DNA from: Gnetum montanum
Taxonomy: Eukaryota; Streptophyta; Gnetopsida; Gnetales; Gnetaceae
Assembly (NCBI GenBank): GCA_015680685.1
Contig: MNCI01007580.1
Span: 708,451 to 772,450, forward strand
Reading direction: 5' to 3'
Length of the DNA stretch: 64,000 nucleotides
Within the stretch, counting starts at the first letter, position 1; every line of letters starts with the position of its first letter. Below, one piece after another: positions 34,694 to 45,933 of this stretch. The position numbers and the translations under genes were made by a program. The notes beneath the pieces were generated by a model that saw only the letters and a program-made list of their open reading frames with translations, did not search any database and had not been told where the DNA came from.

Positions 34694-35852
34694 TGTAGCG
34701 ATCAAAAACGTTGGTGGCTAGAACATCGAGAGGTCACCGGGCGTACAACCTAACCCTGGATCCGCATGAGGGCCATGCTGGATGTAAATGGATGCGGGGT
34801 GCCCTGAACGGTTTGGTCAATCAGACAGGGACTTAAGTAGTGTACAATAACCTTTCATAAACATTGGTTTTAAGGATGTTATATGTACGTTGAGCGATAA
34901 TCAATGAATGTGAATTGATTGAAAATAATGAAAAACATAAAAATAACAAAAAAATGAAACAAGTTTAGGTAAGGAAGTGCACTGCCCCAAGATCAGGAAT
35001 CTGATCTTTGCTGAAATGAAGGAGGTGTACAATAGATGATAGTGGGAATAAGCATAGCTTGCAATGAAGCAGTATGATCATAGTTCCGCAAGATGCTATC
35101 AATAATTGATCACTAGAGAGCTGAAGTGCCAAGAACTCGACCAATAAAGCCAACCATCAAAGAAGTAATTGCCAAAAGCCAACAATGCTAAATGTTGATT
35201 GAATGCTCCAAGCCAATAATGCCAAAAGCCAACCCTACTAGAATGCTCCCAAAAGCCAACCCCTAACATTGTTTATCGGGGTATTTATAGAGTTAGATGT
35301 GGGAGAGGAACATGGTTTGAGTGCCACGTGTCCTGGGTCCCACAAAGTGTGGATGTGACTGTGCCATGTTGCTGTGCAACGTTGAAAACTGCTATGCTAT
35401 CACCATACCATTCATGCTACATGTGCTAAAGTTCAGTGAGCTACTATATTTGTTGCAAAGAAAATTGATAATCAATAAATGCAAAGTAGAGCCAGTGCTC
35501 CAAGACTAACTCTTCCCTACTCTTGCAAGTAGGGTCAAGTGTAGGAACAACTTTGGGGATTGTTAGGGGGTGCAAAATAAGGGAAAATTGCTGATTTCAC
35601 CTGTTGGAGAGGTGTCAGGACAAGAATAACCATTGCTAACTAGTTTTGTAGCTAACCGGAGATTTCTTGAGGCTGCTACGTGAGTGTTACACTGTTTACA
35701 CTCTCTAGTGTATGTAGCATAGATACCCACATGCTACACTGTGCTAAATTATGTAGTGTAGCTACTAGTCTTGAACAAAATCTTGCCTATAAGCCAAAAA
35801 TACCTGTCTAAGGCTTGGCTAGGCAAGTGACTACAACCTTGTCTTTCATGTT
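34694..35852 (-). mobile_element. T2 3' LTR, outer part
   Basis: It starts TGTAGCGATCAAAAACG on the plus strand and aligns with the T2 5' LTR from 57601 on. In the first 88 bases I count 16 mismatches, all transitions. It is interrupted after ATGTT (35848-35852) by A6 and continues at 42236. Both parts together are about 2.13 kb, against 2.15 kb for the 5' LTR. A minus-strand TATA box lies at 35280-35290. Confidence 0.9.
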
Positions 35853-35968
35853 TGGTTGAGTGTTCCATGAGGTGATGCTGGTTAAGTTTTTCATGAGGCA
35901 TGTAGGCACGTAGTCTGCAGTGTTTGGTTAAGTGTTCCATAAGGCCCATGCGATATCATGTCCCATCA
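35853..35968 (-). mobile_element. A6 3' LTR remnant, rearranged
   Basis: It starts TGGTTGAGTGTTCC and ends CCCATGCGATATCATGTCCCATCA, the last part matching the end of the 5' LTR. Its first 90 bases read in the inverse sense: GGTTAAGTGTTCCATAAGG is near the reverse complement of the 5' LTR stretch at about 41500-41525. The word occurs three times. The tract PPT-TACCCCCATGAC follows at 35969. Confidence 0.75.
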
Positions 35969-38167
35969 TACCCCCATGACTGAATAAAAACTCATCCTCG
36001 AGTTCCTTACAAAATATTGGGATGGTATGGGATTATTGACTCAAATGGAACTAATGGGATGACATGTGAACGGATCATCATTACAAAACATGACAAAATT
36101 GGTGTTCATGACAACAAGAGTGAACACCTGATTACATTTGACATCAGGCCTTATCTGGCAGCTTGAGAAAGAGAGATAGAAAGAAGTTTTACTGCTGCCA
36201 ATGCCAAGATTGTGCCTTTGTTGTCCATCCGTAAGCATGCCATCGATCTTGCTCCTTGCATAACTGCTTCAGTACCGCTCCATTCCAAGTGTTCCCTTCA
36301 AATCCAATCCATTGTTGCATGATTACCATTTGCACACACAACACAATATTTATATTAGCAAGGGTAAATGAACTTCAATGCAATGGATACCTTACTTCAG
36401 TGAAAGGTCCATTGGCTGAGTGTTGTGGTATGGCTGATACGGGTTTGGAGATATAATATTGATGACTACCGAAGGTGTAGGGGTTAGGAGAAAATCAAAA
36501 AAATTGGGCCCTGTACCCCCATGACTAATTGTGAACCTTCAATAGCGAGAGAATGGAGAAAGAAAAAGAACAAAAAAGATGGAGAAAAAGAGACAAATAA
36601 AACATCGATGAAATGGATGTCAAGATGGAAATGAACAAAATCAAATTAATTGGAAAAATGTTAGGGAAAAGAATTTAACTAGTGCACCAAATAGGAATGA
36701 TAGTGGGTCCTCCCCAAAGTAGGCTCATGTCCTTAATGCCTTGACAAACCCACATTCAAAGAGTCCATAGGCTCTAGGAATGTCAATTGGAACAAGTGTT
36801 AAAGTCTTAACTGTAAGAATTTACCAAAAAGAAAATAATGTATCCACCAAAATATACACTAATGATACAACCGGCAATGAGGTGAACAATGGAGAGAAGG
36901 GTGGAGAGAAGAGAATGGAATGGAGTCTCAAGAACAAGGTGGTGTACAACCCCTTGTGTATTTCATGATTAATGTGACTTAGTAGGTTCCATTCCAAGTC
37001 CGGCCTCAAACAAACCACTTCCAATGACTTCACATTAATACATTTGGTCAATCCATCCTCTTGAAGTAACAAGAATGCCTTCACCCAAGAGCCACCACCA
37101 TTTCGACGAAACAAAGGAGGAGAGAATGGGAAACGAGAAGGGCCTTAGGTAGAGGGAACATTTTTATTTTGAGTTTCATAACGAGTGCTTGTAGCCCAAA
37201 TGATTATTTTGTCTAAGGGGTGTGCTTTGAATTCTCACTTTTTTTTCTCTTTGTTTTCTTTTTGTGTTTTGTGTGTTTATGCATGAGAACCACACCATGA
37301 AAAGACTTTGTTATTTTTATTGCTCAGCTTCCCGATAATTGGGTAACATCGAAGTGGGTAGAAAACTCAAGAAGAAAACATCCAAGCACCAGAGAGAATG
37401 GCCAAAAAAATGCATCAAGTTCCCTTGAAGTCACACCCTTTTCAATCCTTGAGTCCTTCCTTAGTTTGAGAAATGCCCAGTCACCAATTTGTTAAAGTTC
37501 TTATTAGAAAAGGATTGTACATTTCCAAGCCGAGAGAGACCATAGAAACTNATACTTATTGGGTGAAAAACTTACATGGTGGATCACACACACACACACA
37601 CACACACACAATGAAAAAGTATAATGATGTTGAAAAAAAAAACAAGAAAAGTTAAAGAAATTTGTAAAAAAAAAATAGGAAAAGTTAAAGAAATTTGTAA
37701 AAAAAAAATGTGTAAGAAAAAAACATGTAAAACAAAAATGTGTAAAACAAAAACGTGGAAAAAAAAATGTATAAAACAAAAACATGTAAAAGAAAAACGT
37801 GTAAAAAAAACATGGAAAACAGAAATGTGTAAAACAAAAATTAAAAAGAACTGAGGGCCCCTAAATGATTAGCATAGGTGGCCATCTTCCCCATGAATGA
37901 ATGGAAAGGGAGAGATCCAAAATAATGAATGCCTATTTGAATTTCTTAGAAGCGCCCAACTTCTCTCGATTGATGTTCTTAGATTAAGGGGTGCAAGCTA
38001 GCGACGTTCATATTCCAATGTATCTATGCCCTTGTTATTGGAATGAGTTGTTCCCGTAGTTCATTCCATGCATATTTTTTGGTTGCTCTTTCTAGTAGCT
38101 ATCAACGACAGGGTGTCTACTACTTGTTGTGTGGTTGCTACATACAGGCATCTTTGTTGCAAAGTTT
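35969..38167 (-). other. A6 noncoding internal region
   Basis: Polypurine tract (35969-35980), then 2.2 kb without RT, integrase or accessory ORF. 36480-37480 aligns loosely with 60880-62030 in A5 (shared words around GGGTCCTCCCCAAAG and CCCTTGAAGTCACACCC). It includes a CA dinucleotide repeat (about 37585-37610), an A-rich tandem stretch (37624-37854) and an N at 37551. Small frames here look random. Confidence 0.6.
37585..37854. repeat. (CA)n microsatellite and A-rich minisatellite
   Basis: About twelve CA units, followed by degenerate units such as GTTAAAGAAATTTGT plus A runs (37652, 37683) and ATGTGTAAAACAAAAA-like words up to 37850. The open frame through it is an artefact of A-rich repeats without T-rich stops. 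Confidence 0.85.
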
Positions 38168-38770
38168 CTAGGGCACACTGTTACATGGAGGAGATGCCGA
38201 GCATTCCTTCATGTCATCACCCGATGAATNGCATGGAGGAGATGCCGAGCATTCCTTCATGTCATCACCCGATGAATCACTGTATGTGATGCATGGAACT
38301 TTCTTCTTCTCGATCATTCCATAAATATTTACCTTAGATATCTCCAAGGAAAGATTGTGAATCCCTAGGCATGCATCTATTGTGCTTAGCCATGTCCTTC
38401 CCATTATGATTGGGAAGTTCCCTTCGTTGTTGTTAACTTCAATCACCAGGAAATCAGTTGGGTATGATCAACCACACATAGTGGTAACGATGTCCTCCAC
38501 CAATCCCAAGGGAATGGTGATGGACTGGTCTGCCAGCTCTAGTTGAATGTTGCTCTTCTTGAGTTGGGGCAGGTCCCAGGATTGATATATTTCTCGTGAT
38601 ATTAAGTTAACTCTAGAACCTGAGTCAAGAAGAGCCTTATGAGGTTTGTTCTCGGTGACTTGGAGGTAGATTAAGGGACTTCCAGGGTTAGATATTTTCC
38701 TGGGAAGGTGGCGTACCTTGATCTTGTTGATTACGATATGTGTTAACATAACCGTATATGTTAAGCTCTG
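38168..38770 (-). pseudogene. A6 aspartic protease
   Basis: Minus-strand frame: HKALLDSGSRVNLIS holds the D-S-G active site (about 38620-38650), then QLELADQSITIPLG, and after an in-frame TGA (about 38464) SYPTDFLVIE, then FPIIMGRTWLSTID (about 38405), the pattern of the Athila-type protease with its ILGRPFL-like block. A 46-base direct repeat around an N at 38230 adds a false duplication of SSGDDMKECSASPPC. No RT follows, so the protease is the last enzyme of this element. Confidence 0.8.
38184..38277 (-). repeat. 46-bp direct repeat around a single N
   Basis: 38184-38229 and 38232-38277 are identical, with N at 38230. The simplest reading is two contig ends that overlap and were not merged. 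Confidence 0.9.
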
Positions 38771-38833
38771 TTGTTGGATGGAAGGAAGCTCTGAAGCGTT
38801 ATGTGTTGGAGGTGCATATCTAGACTCAACTGC

Positions 38834-41268
38834 TTATTGTTGTGAGAGCTTGTCTAGGCTTTTGGTTCTAAAGAAAGGTCTTCTCTTTTTGCGGTTGTTA
38901 GAACCAGCAGTGGGTTGGATGTTTACGGCTCTCATAGAATTGCATTGTTGTGGTTGAGTGGGGAGTTCCCTTTGCATTGTTGGAGCAGGAGGTGTTATGG
39001 GAACTACTAGTGGAAGAGGTGTGGACAGATTAGGAGGATGGTATGGGTATGGAGCATCTCCCACAAGAGAAGGAGTCCTTCTAAAGTATTCCTGAACTTG
39101 GTAGTGATGTTGGGGAGTTGTGTGACCCATGGAGTCACTTGGAGAAATCAGCTGCTACACATAGTATCCATATGGGTCTGGCTACTGGTAAGGGTACTAT
39201 TGTTTCAGCAGTGGCATCCCTCATGACTATGGGTATTGTCATTGCTGATGTTTTCTGATGGGTTGTGGTGGCGTTCCACTTGGATAGTACATTAATGGTT
39301 GGTGGAACTGCCTTGGGTTACCTTGGGGATAAGGTAACCTTCGGGGTGTCTGCCATCTATTGAGTCTCGGGTTAAGTGCATACACCCCAGACTCTTGTAG
39401 ATTTGAGATGATTGGACAACATCCCTTAGGATGGTCATATTGGAAGATCTCACATCCACCGTCATTGTCTATGTCCAAATCCACAACCTCATCGAAGATA
39501 GTTATTTTCCCCTTACCCTTGTCATGTGTAGGGCTTGAATCTCTCCACTTTTTCTTATCTTTGTCACTACTTCGTTCCTCCTAAGACTCCTCTACAATCT
39601 TTAGGATAGTTTCAATCTTACTGTCTAAGGAGCTCCATAGTTCATCTACCTTAGCCGATACTTCTGTTGTTAGCTTCTGAAGCGGCAAGGTTTTCCTATT
39701 CACCAACTCTTCGAGTGGTGACTCATCCTTTTCATCAAAAAATCTCACTTCCCTCTTCCTGAGGGAAGGATCATGGTTATATTCTTCTGCGCTCTTTCTT
39801 TTTTGTAGCTCCCCTTCTTCTTTGGCTAAATGTTCCAACAAGTGATGAATTTCATGGGATCTAAGTTCTGATAATCTCCCTTGGGCATAAGTCCCAAGCA
39901 TTCTCCTGGTTTCGTACCTTAGCCCATCTATGATGTGGTGGAGTTGATCCCACTGTGCATAACCATGGCCCAGGCAACGATGTAACAATGCATAGTAGTG
40001 GCTCATGGAAACATCCAAGGGTTCGTGAGTACCTTGCTTCCATCCTTGGATCTACTTACGCAAATTAGACACTCTGGAGTACATTTGATATTTATCATTG
40101 AAGAGTTCTAACATCGTACTCCACCTCCTAATGGTTTTTTATTCTAAGGACTAGTACCAACTCTCTACTTCCTTTATGAGTGTCCTGGGAAATGACTTTA
40201 GTTTTTGCCACTCATTTTCTATGTTTTTCAAGGCGCAAGCTTCGTGGAATGCCTGTAAATGATTCTGCGGATCCACGTTGTATCCCCCTTTGAAGCGTGG
40301 GATATTGTTCATGTCTAAGCGCTTGATCCGACTATCCTTTAAATGCCTTGTTGGTATTCTCACTGCCTTCGTTATATCTAGCATGCTTCAGGTGGCAAGT
40401 AGGGGTTCATCATGAACATCTCTTTCATGACATCTATGATGTCTCCGTTGTTCCCTACTTTTGCTTCTTTCATGCCCTTATCCTCTCTCTCGACTCTCTC
40501 ATTGAGGTCTCTCATTTTTTCTACCTCTATACTCATTGTTATGCTCTTTATGACTCTGCCTAGATGTGGAAGGAGAGGGTGAATGATGTCAAGAAGGGAA
40601 AGAAGAAGGAGAACCATTGCCATGACTATGTTTCCTACCTTCTCTTTTGTGGCTTCGACCCCGATCGTGATGATGATCTGAGTGCTCATCCTTGTCATGT
40701 GTTGTTGTTCCCTCAATGAATAGTTGGTGTTCACGGGGATCAGAACCAAGGTTGTGTATTGTGGAGCATAGGTTCTGATACCCCACCTCCTCACTATTGT
40801 TAGGAGGGGAAACATTTTTCGATAAAGAACCAGTTACAAGTGGTTCACCATCTCCAATTTCACTTAGGACATGCAGGACCTCTTTGCCCTTCAAAGTGTA
40901 TGTTGGCTCTCCTGCCTTGAGTCCCTCATACATTGTGCGAATGTAGGATAGTAATCCCTTATGTCAAAATCACCTATAATGTATTCAACATAGAGTTTAG
41001 TCATGCCAATCTATGCCAAAGCACGGAGGAGCATGTTGGGGACTGCACGATCCAGAGGTAACACTATGTTACCTTGCAAGTCTCTCCAACGCATCTGTTC
41101 ATCCTGATGGAGGATAAAAGTAAAATTGGGTATGTACTCATTGGGATGAGTATATACCACCCTATATTGTTGAGGCACTAGCAAATTTATGCTATGTGTT
41201 TTAGATTGCCGACTGTTTCTTGTATGATCCCTAGGTGGTGTAATTCTCTTATGAGAAGAAGAAAACAT
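38834..41268 (-). pseudogene. gag: A6 gag
   Basis: The ATG at 41268 lies about 125 bases after the primer site. N-terminal part: HTRNSRQSKTHSINLL, then a charged His/Arg/Asp-rich region (about 40600-40700). Core at 40151-40384: RIKRLDMNNIPRFKGGYNVD, then FPRTLIKEVESWY. Next LHRCLGHGYAQW and RRMLGTYAQGRL (39581-40018), as in A1 and A5. Near 39440 CEIFQYDHPKGCCP looks like a zinc knuckle whose second Cys is Phe. A Pro/Gln-rich tail follows (38834-39300). Stops are few compared with other A copies. The N-terminal extension of about 200 residues is not in A1. Confidence 0.82.
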
Positions 41269-41411
41269 GGTGTCTTATCAATGTGCTAATTAACCATTAT
41301 ATAATTTTTCTTTTAATTAACCATAAAGGTTTGTTTAAGCTCCCAATGATGTGAGTGATCTCTTATGTTCTACTTAGCACACAAACACTTAGTCCTTGGC
41401 AACAGTGCCAA
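41269..41411 (-). other. A6 leader and primer-binding site
   Basis: The primer site at 41393-41410 reads TGGCACTGTTGCCAAGGA on the minus strand, Asp-tRNA type with a few changes, one base from the LTR. Confidence 0.8.
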
Positions 41412-42235
41412 TGATGAGTGGCGAGGTACCTGTACACTCAACCATATGAATACGAGTGTAACACGCACGATCCGATCGAACTCCGTAGACTAAGTGCCTA
41501 CATGCCTCATGGAACACTTAAGGTTAATTATTTTTTGTCTTCCTAGACTTGTATTTTCATGGTGTATGGTTAAGTAAGTCTGAGGTATATGATTTTTATG
41601 TCTTTTATGTTTTATCTCCTATGCTAATAAGGTGAAGGGTGAAGAGACTAATTACTAACTTTAACTAACTAACTAAGTCTGAATTAACCTAGCGTTAGCA
41701 TCGATTCCCACATACTGTTCACACCCTTAACCAATGCAACCTTGGTTACCAAATGCTAATCATTGCTAGGATCACCAAGCATAACACACGTGCTCAAAGC
41801 GGTCGTACTGAGGCACTTAACTAGGAGAGAAGGGTTGAGAGAGATTTAATAACTAATAAAGTGATTAAATGGAAAACAATCAATAATAGTAAATAAAGTC
41901 TTAAGTAGCCTATTCCATGCACTGCAAGGTTTATCCAAGAAGTTCATCTTTATTGCCATACAAAAACATGTGTTCAGGTACAATATTTGCTCGAATAAAG
42001 ATCTGTTCACTTTGGAGCTCCTACTGCAGGCACATGGAAAATATTCTATCTCTCGAGAGGTAAAACTACCAGATTTTCCCTAAGGGTCTAGATCTAGATG
42101 GAAAAATAAGGGAGAGCAGCCTCTTATTTATAAACTTGGTGGTGGACCATGATATCACGTACACGATATCACGGGGGACGATGCGATATCGCGTGGGATG
42201 CGATATCACGGCCCATGCAATATTGTGTCCCATCA
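41412..42235 (-). mobile_element. A6 5' LTR (family A)
   Basis: 824 bp from TGATGAGTGGCGAGG to GTGTCCCATCA on the plus strand. GATATC palindromic words lie at 42150-42215 and a minus-strand TATA near 42125. It is followed by target copy ATGTT and the rest of the T2 LTR. Confidence 0.9.
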
Positions 42236-43208
42236 ATGTTGAAAGGTCTTGGGACTTGCTGAGTTCATCTTTTGGACACTTTATTGTTTTTCATCCTTGC
42301 TAAGCTGTGCTATGCTATGTAGTGTACCACAATGTAGTAGCCAATATGACATGCATCCTCGCTTGGTTTTGCAATGCTTTATCAAGAAATCGTGCTTGGA
42401 GCTTAAGGGAAAAATGGGATAGCTACTCTTAGAGGCTGAAATGTTGCCAACTGCAATCTTCTTGCTGAAACCACTTAGCAGAGGGCCTTCATGTATTCTA
42501 TCCTTGCTACGCTACATAGTGTAGCATAGTGTAACACCCAGCTTGGCTTGGATTCTAACTTAATCTTGAAAACATTTTGTCATGGGATGTTAGTCATGTC
42601 CTGGCGTGTCAATGGAGAAAACCTGTTCGTCAATTGAAACCTGAGCAAATGTGCCTACTCCATCAGATCCATCTGAGTGGGAGCATTGTAAGAGTGTATC
42701 CTTATTACGCTGTGCTACGCTGTGTAGCATAGCATAGCATAGAGCTTGAGTGAAGAGGACCTTCGATGAAATTTTCCATATTTTTGCTATGTCACTTTGC
42801 TCATGCATCAAGGATGAAATGGGGTAGATTCTCTAGAGGGCTGAGTCATCATCAATGTGCATCTCTAGTACCTGTTCAATCTTCTTCAGGACTACTATGC
42901 TGTGTAGTGTAGCAAGTTTCTTTAGTTAGAAAACTCACCAAACTATTTAGCTCACCCTGAGTACTTTTGGAAACTCCTAACATGGTTTATGGGTAGACCG
43001 TTAGCCAAGTCGAGTACCAAGCTAGGCAGGCTAAAGAGTTCAACAGGCCTATTAGCCAGGGCAATAGAAAATTGGCTAGACTATACAGTCTACTTTCAGT
43101 GCCTACATTGTCTGGATGGCGCATCATGATGTCGCACTTGTGGAAATCCTTGCCCAAATTTCAAGACTTTGCTAAAGCATCAAGGTCCTAAAATTTTATG
43201 GTGTTTCA
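42236..43208 (-). mobile_element. T2 3' LTR, inner part
   Basis: It continues the T2 LTR after A6 (AAAGGTCTTGGGACTTGCTG matches 58764 on) and ends GGTGTTTCA at 43208, next to the polypurine tract. It has several hairpin-prone stretches such as CTACGCTGTGTAGCATAGC (about 42300, 42500, 42712, 42895). Confidence 0.9.
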
Positions 43209-44562
43209 ATGACCCCTCTTTGTTGACTTCTGGAGGATCTTCTAGAGAGATTTTGACAAAGAATACGAAACACCATTGAAAATATGATGCTAACATCACT
43301 CTCCAATGGTCACTAAGATGTTGCATTGTGCTATGCTTGGTAGTATTGGGCTAGTTATGTAAGGAAAGGGGGCAAAGGATAGATTTGGGGGAATAGGTTC
43401 GAGGAAGAAAAAGATATAACATAGCGTGATCCCTCATTAGAGTGCTTATGAAGGAGTTAGCACACATGGGCATCTTTCTTTTGCTTGCTTTTGACCTCTC
43501 GTCAAAGTGCTTCGAGATGGTTGTTTTGAAACAACTGCGATGCCATTTGTTTTGGGCACTTGTCCCCTTTTCTTTTGTTTTTTGCCATGTTCACTTGGAA
43601 ATAACCTTGTTGTTACAAGGTAGGTGTTTCCTCCCTGAGATGAGCTATGTTACATCCCTGTAAGACTTTGACCTACCCACAGATGCTTCCCATGAGATGA
43701 GCTATGTTACGCTAATCATGGACTTAGTGGTTGGGCATGTGAAAGGGTTTTATATGCATCGGGAAAGCTTGTAAAGGAGATGTTAAAAACTGCAAGTATA
43801 AGGAATGAGGTTGAGTGGGTTGAGAGGGGGGCATCCTATGTAGCCAAGCTAGTTGAAGTGATCACTTTGAAACAATGTAGTGTCTTGGCTTTTGTGGCGA
43901 AACATATCTTTGAACGACGTCATCTTGGCCTGTATCCTGCAAACACAACAGAGAGCAAACCAAAAGAAACAACCATAAGGTGGAGTGAGGGAAAATCCTT
44001 GCTTGCTTTAGATATCACTAGAGTAGCAAGTATTGTTGCTAAGGCATGCGATGTCCAAAGCAGGAAGGCCAGTAGTGATTCTGGCAACAACAAGTTAGAA
44101 AGGTTGGCACTGAAGAGGCTAGGAGCGGTGGTGACGCTAGTGCTCAGGATTCCTCACCCAAGGCAAACTTCATGCAGTTCAGCTGTAAGGTAAGAAGTCT
44201 AATAGTTGAAAGTCTTTTGGGCTAGGATGGTGGTGAGGGCTAGAGGGTAGCAACTTTGTGGCTAGGCCACAATAGTGCTGGAACTCCAAAAGTAGGTGCT
44301 GATGGAAAGAGCTACTACTAGGATGAGTGGCAATGGTAGTGGTAGCTCCGAAAAGTCAGAAAGATGTTAAATGACATCTCCTGAAGGTTAGTAAGATTCC
44401 AAGGGTAGTGATGCTGCATGTGTCCTAGAGGATGTTTTCTTAGCATCGTGAACTACATTTTGGAACTGCAGTGTCCCACCCTGTGTTGTCTAGAAACCTA
44501 AAATTGTACACGCTTGCTTGTTTGTAGGGTTGAGAATGTGAGCTAGGAGTTGCACTGTGAAC
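43209..44562 (-). other. T2 3' spacer with polypurine tract
   Basis: The polypurine tract is at 43209-43225 (minus ACAAAGAGGGGTCAT). The rest has no sense-strand gene. On the plus strand, frames at 43442-43663 and 43780-44193 are open; see the separate entry. Confidence 0.6.
43442..44193 (+). pseudogene. Possible second opposite-strand ORF of T2
   Basis: Two plus-strand frames: 43442-43663 (hydrophobic start, MGIFLLLAFDLSS) and 43780-44193 (137 codons, rich in Lys, Ala, Glu and Ser; KAGSKASS-like and basic). GTAGGT at 43620 after TTACAAG could be a splice donor. Tat-group elements are known to carry extra ORFs between integrase and the 3' LTR, in some lineages antisense. I recognise no domain, and chance is possible. 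Confidence 0.3.
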
Positions 44563-44780
44563 CTAGTTTAGGGTCTTGGTAGACCATCAGATGTGCTAGT
44601 TTAAGGTCCTAGCAGACTACTGTGCTAGTTTAACATCGTAGCAGATGGTGGATGGCTAATTTAAGGTCATAGCAGACCATGCTATGGGTGCTAGTTTTAT
44701 GTAGTAGCCCAAGGACATGTTGTGCCAGTTTATAGTCATAGCAGACATATTTTTCCAATTTTACGTCATAGCAGATGATT
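44563..44780 (-). repeat. Motif array of T2 (after integrase)
   Basis: On the plus strand seven copies of CTAGTTTAAGGTCATAGCAG and variants at 44563, 44596, 44625, 44656, 44691, 44725 and 44756, a period of 29-35 bp. In the element sense this is CTGCTATGACCTTAAACTAG, the same word as in T1. Confidence 0.85.
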
Positions 44781-44809
44781 GTCTTACCTTTCTCTATACC
44801 TGATGTAGT

Positions 44810-45933
44810 CCTTTGTATTAGACATAGTATGTCTTGAGATACAAGTGGTTGATAGGATTTGTGAACTCATTGCCATCCATATCAACCTGTTGGAAGGACC
44901 CATTCTCATAGGCTTTCGTGATGAAGAAAGGACCTTCCTAGTTGGCTGAGAATTTGTTTACATGCTCACGAGCAACTTTGAGAACTGGGTTCCCCTTCTT
45001 GATTGACCGTTGATGCAAATTACAGTGGTGCTTTTGTCATTTCTTGTCCTGGTACCATTCAATGTGATCAACTATTCGAGCATGCACTTCCTCCATGGAG
45101 TCAAGGTCGATGATTCTTGACTTGTTGTTTTGATCCTCGTCTACAATGTTTGAGAGGATCATCCAAAGTGATGAAACCTGCAATTCAAGAGGTAACACTA
45201 CTTCAGATCTATAAACAAGACTATAAGGAATCCTACCTGTAGCCATTCTGCATGTCGTGCAATAAGCCCACAACATGTAGAAGATTTGCTCGTGCCATCA
45301 CCTTTTGCTACTACTAAGAATATTTTTCAGCAGGTTAATAATGGCCTTGTTTGTTGCTTCTGCCTAACCGTTTGCCTATGGGTAGTACGACGATGAAAGA
45401 GATTGCTTGATGTCAAGGTTATTGCAAAAGGTTTTGGTTTCTATGCTACCAAACTGTGGCCCGTTATCTGTCACAATAGTCATGGGAAGATCAAACCTTG
45501 TTACTATGTCATCCAAGATAAAGTGGCAAACCTGTTGAGGGGTAGTCTTTCTTAGAGGAATAGCCTCAACTCACTTTGTGAAGTATTTGGTTATGGCGAT
45601 TATGAAGCTATTTCTTGTGGAAGACTTAGGTGTGATGGTCCTCATGATGTCTAGTCCCCATCGTTGGAATGGCCATGTAATCTATGTAGGATGTAACTCA
45701 ATAGGCGATAAATGTATGAGATTTGCATGTTGTTGACATACATCACATGTCCTAGCTTTGGCAAGGCAATCTCATTCGATGTAAGGCCAGTAGTACCCTA
45801 GGCATCTAAGTTTTTCCACCATTGCCCTAGGGGCTATATGTCCTCCACATAGTCCCCCATGGACTTCGTTAACAATTTTCTGTGCTTCTTCCCCACCAAC
45901 GCAAGTTAGCAATATCCCATCAAAGGAACATTT
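44810..45933 (-). pseudogene. pol: T2 integrase
   Basis: Zinc domain: EVHGGLCGGHIAP (about 45850) and ARTCDVCQQH (about 45740), all four ligands present. Core: WGLDIM (about 45655, first Asp), TKYFTKWVEAIPL, VTDNGPQF (about 45465, second Asp) and YYP.ANG.AEATN (about 45385, Glu). C-terminal part: RSEVVLPLELQVSSL (45037-45276), then NPINHLYLKTYYV (about 44850). Stops (CAG or CAA to TAG/TAA) break the frame, but the catalytic D, D, E and the zinc ligands survive, unlike in T1. Confidence 0.88.

Larger units (their letters stand above)
35853..42235 (-). mobile_element. A6: non-autonomous family A element nested in T2 LTR
   Basis: Flanked by a perfect target duplication ATGTT (35848-35852 and 42236-42240) exactly where the T2 LTR is interrupted. 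It has a normal 824-bp 5' LTR on the right, primer site, gag, protease and polypurine tract, but its 3' LTR is reduced to 116 bp. It lacks RT, RNase H, integrase and the accessory ORF. Confidence 0.9.

Noticed and set aside
37624-37854. 76-codon Lys/Cys-rich open frame
   Set aside because: It runs through an A-rich degenerate tandem repeat; the lack of stops follows from base composition and period.
44563-44780. CRISPR-like array with about 30-bp period
   Set aside because: The repeats are diverged, spacers are shorter than repeats, no cas genes exist, and the context is a plant retrotransposon.
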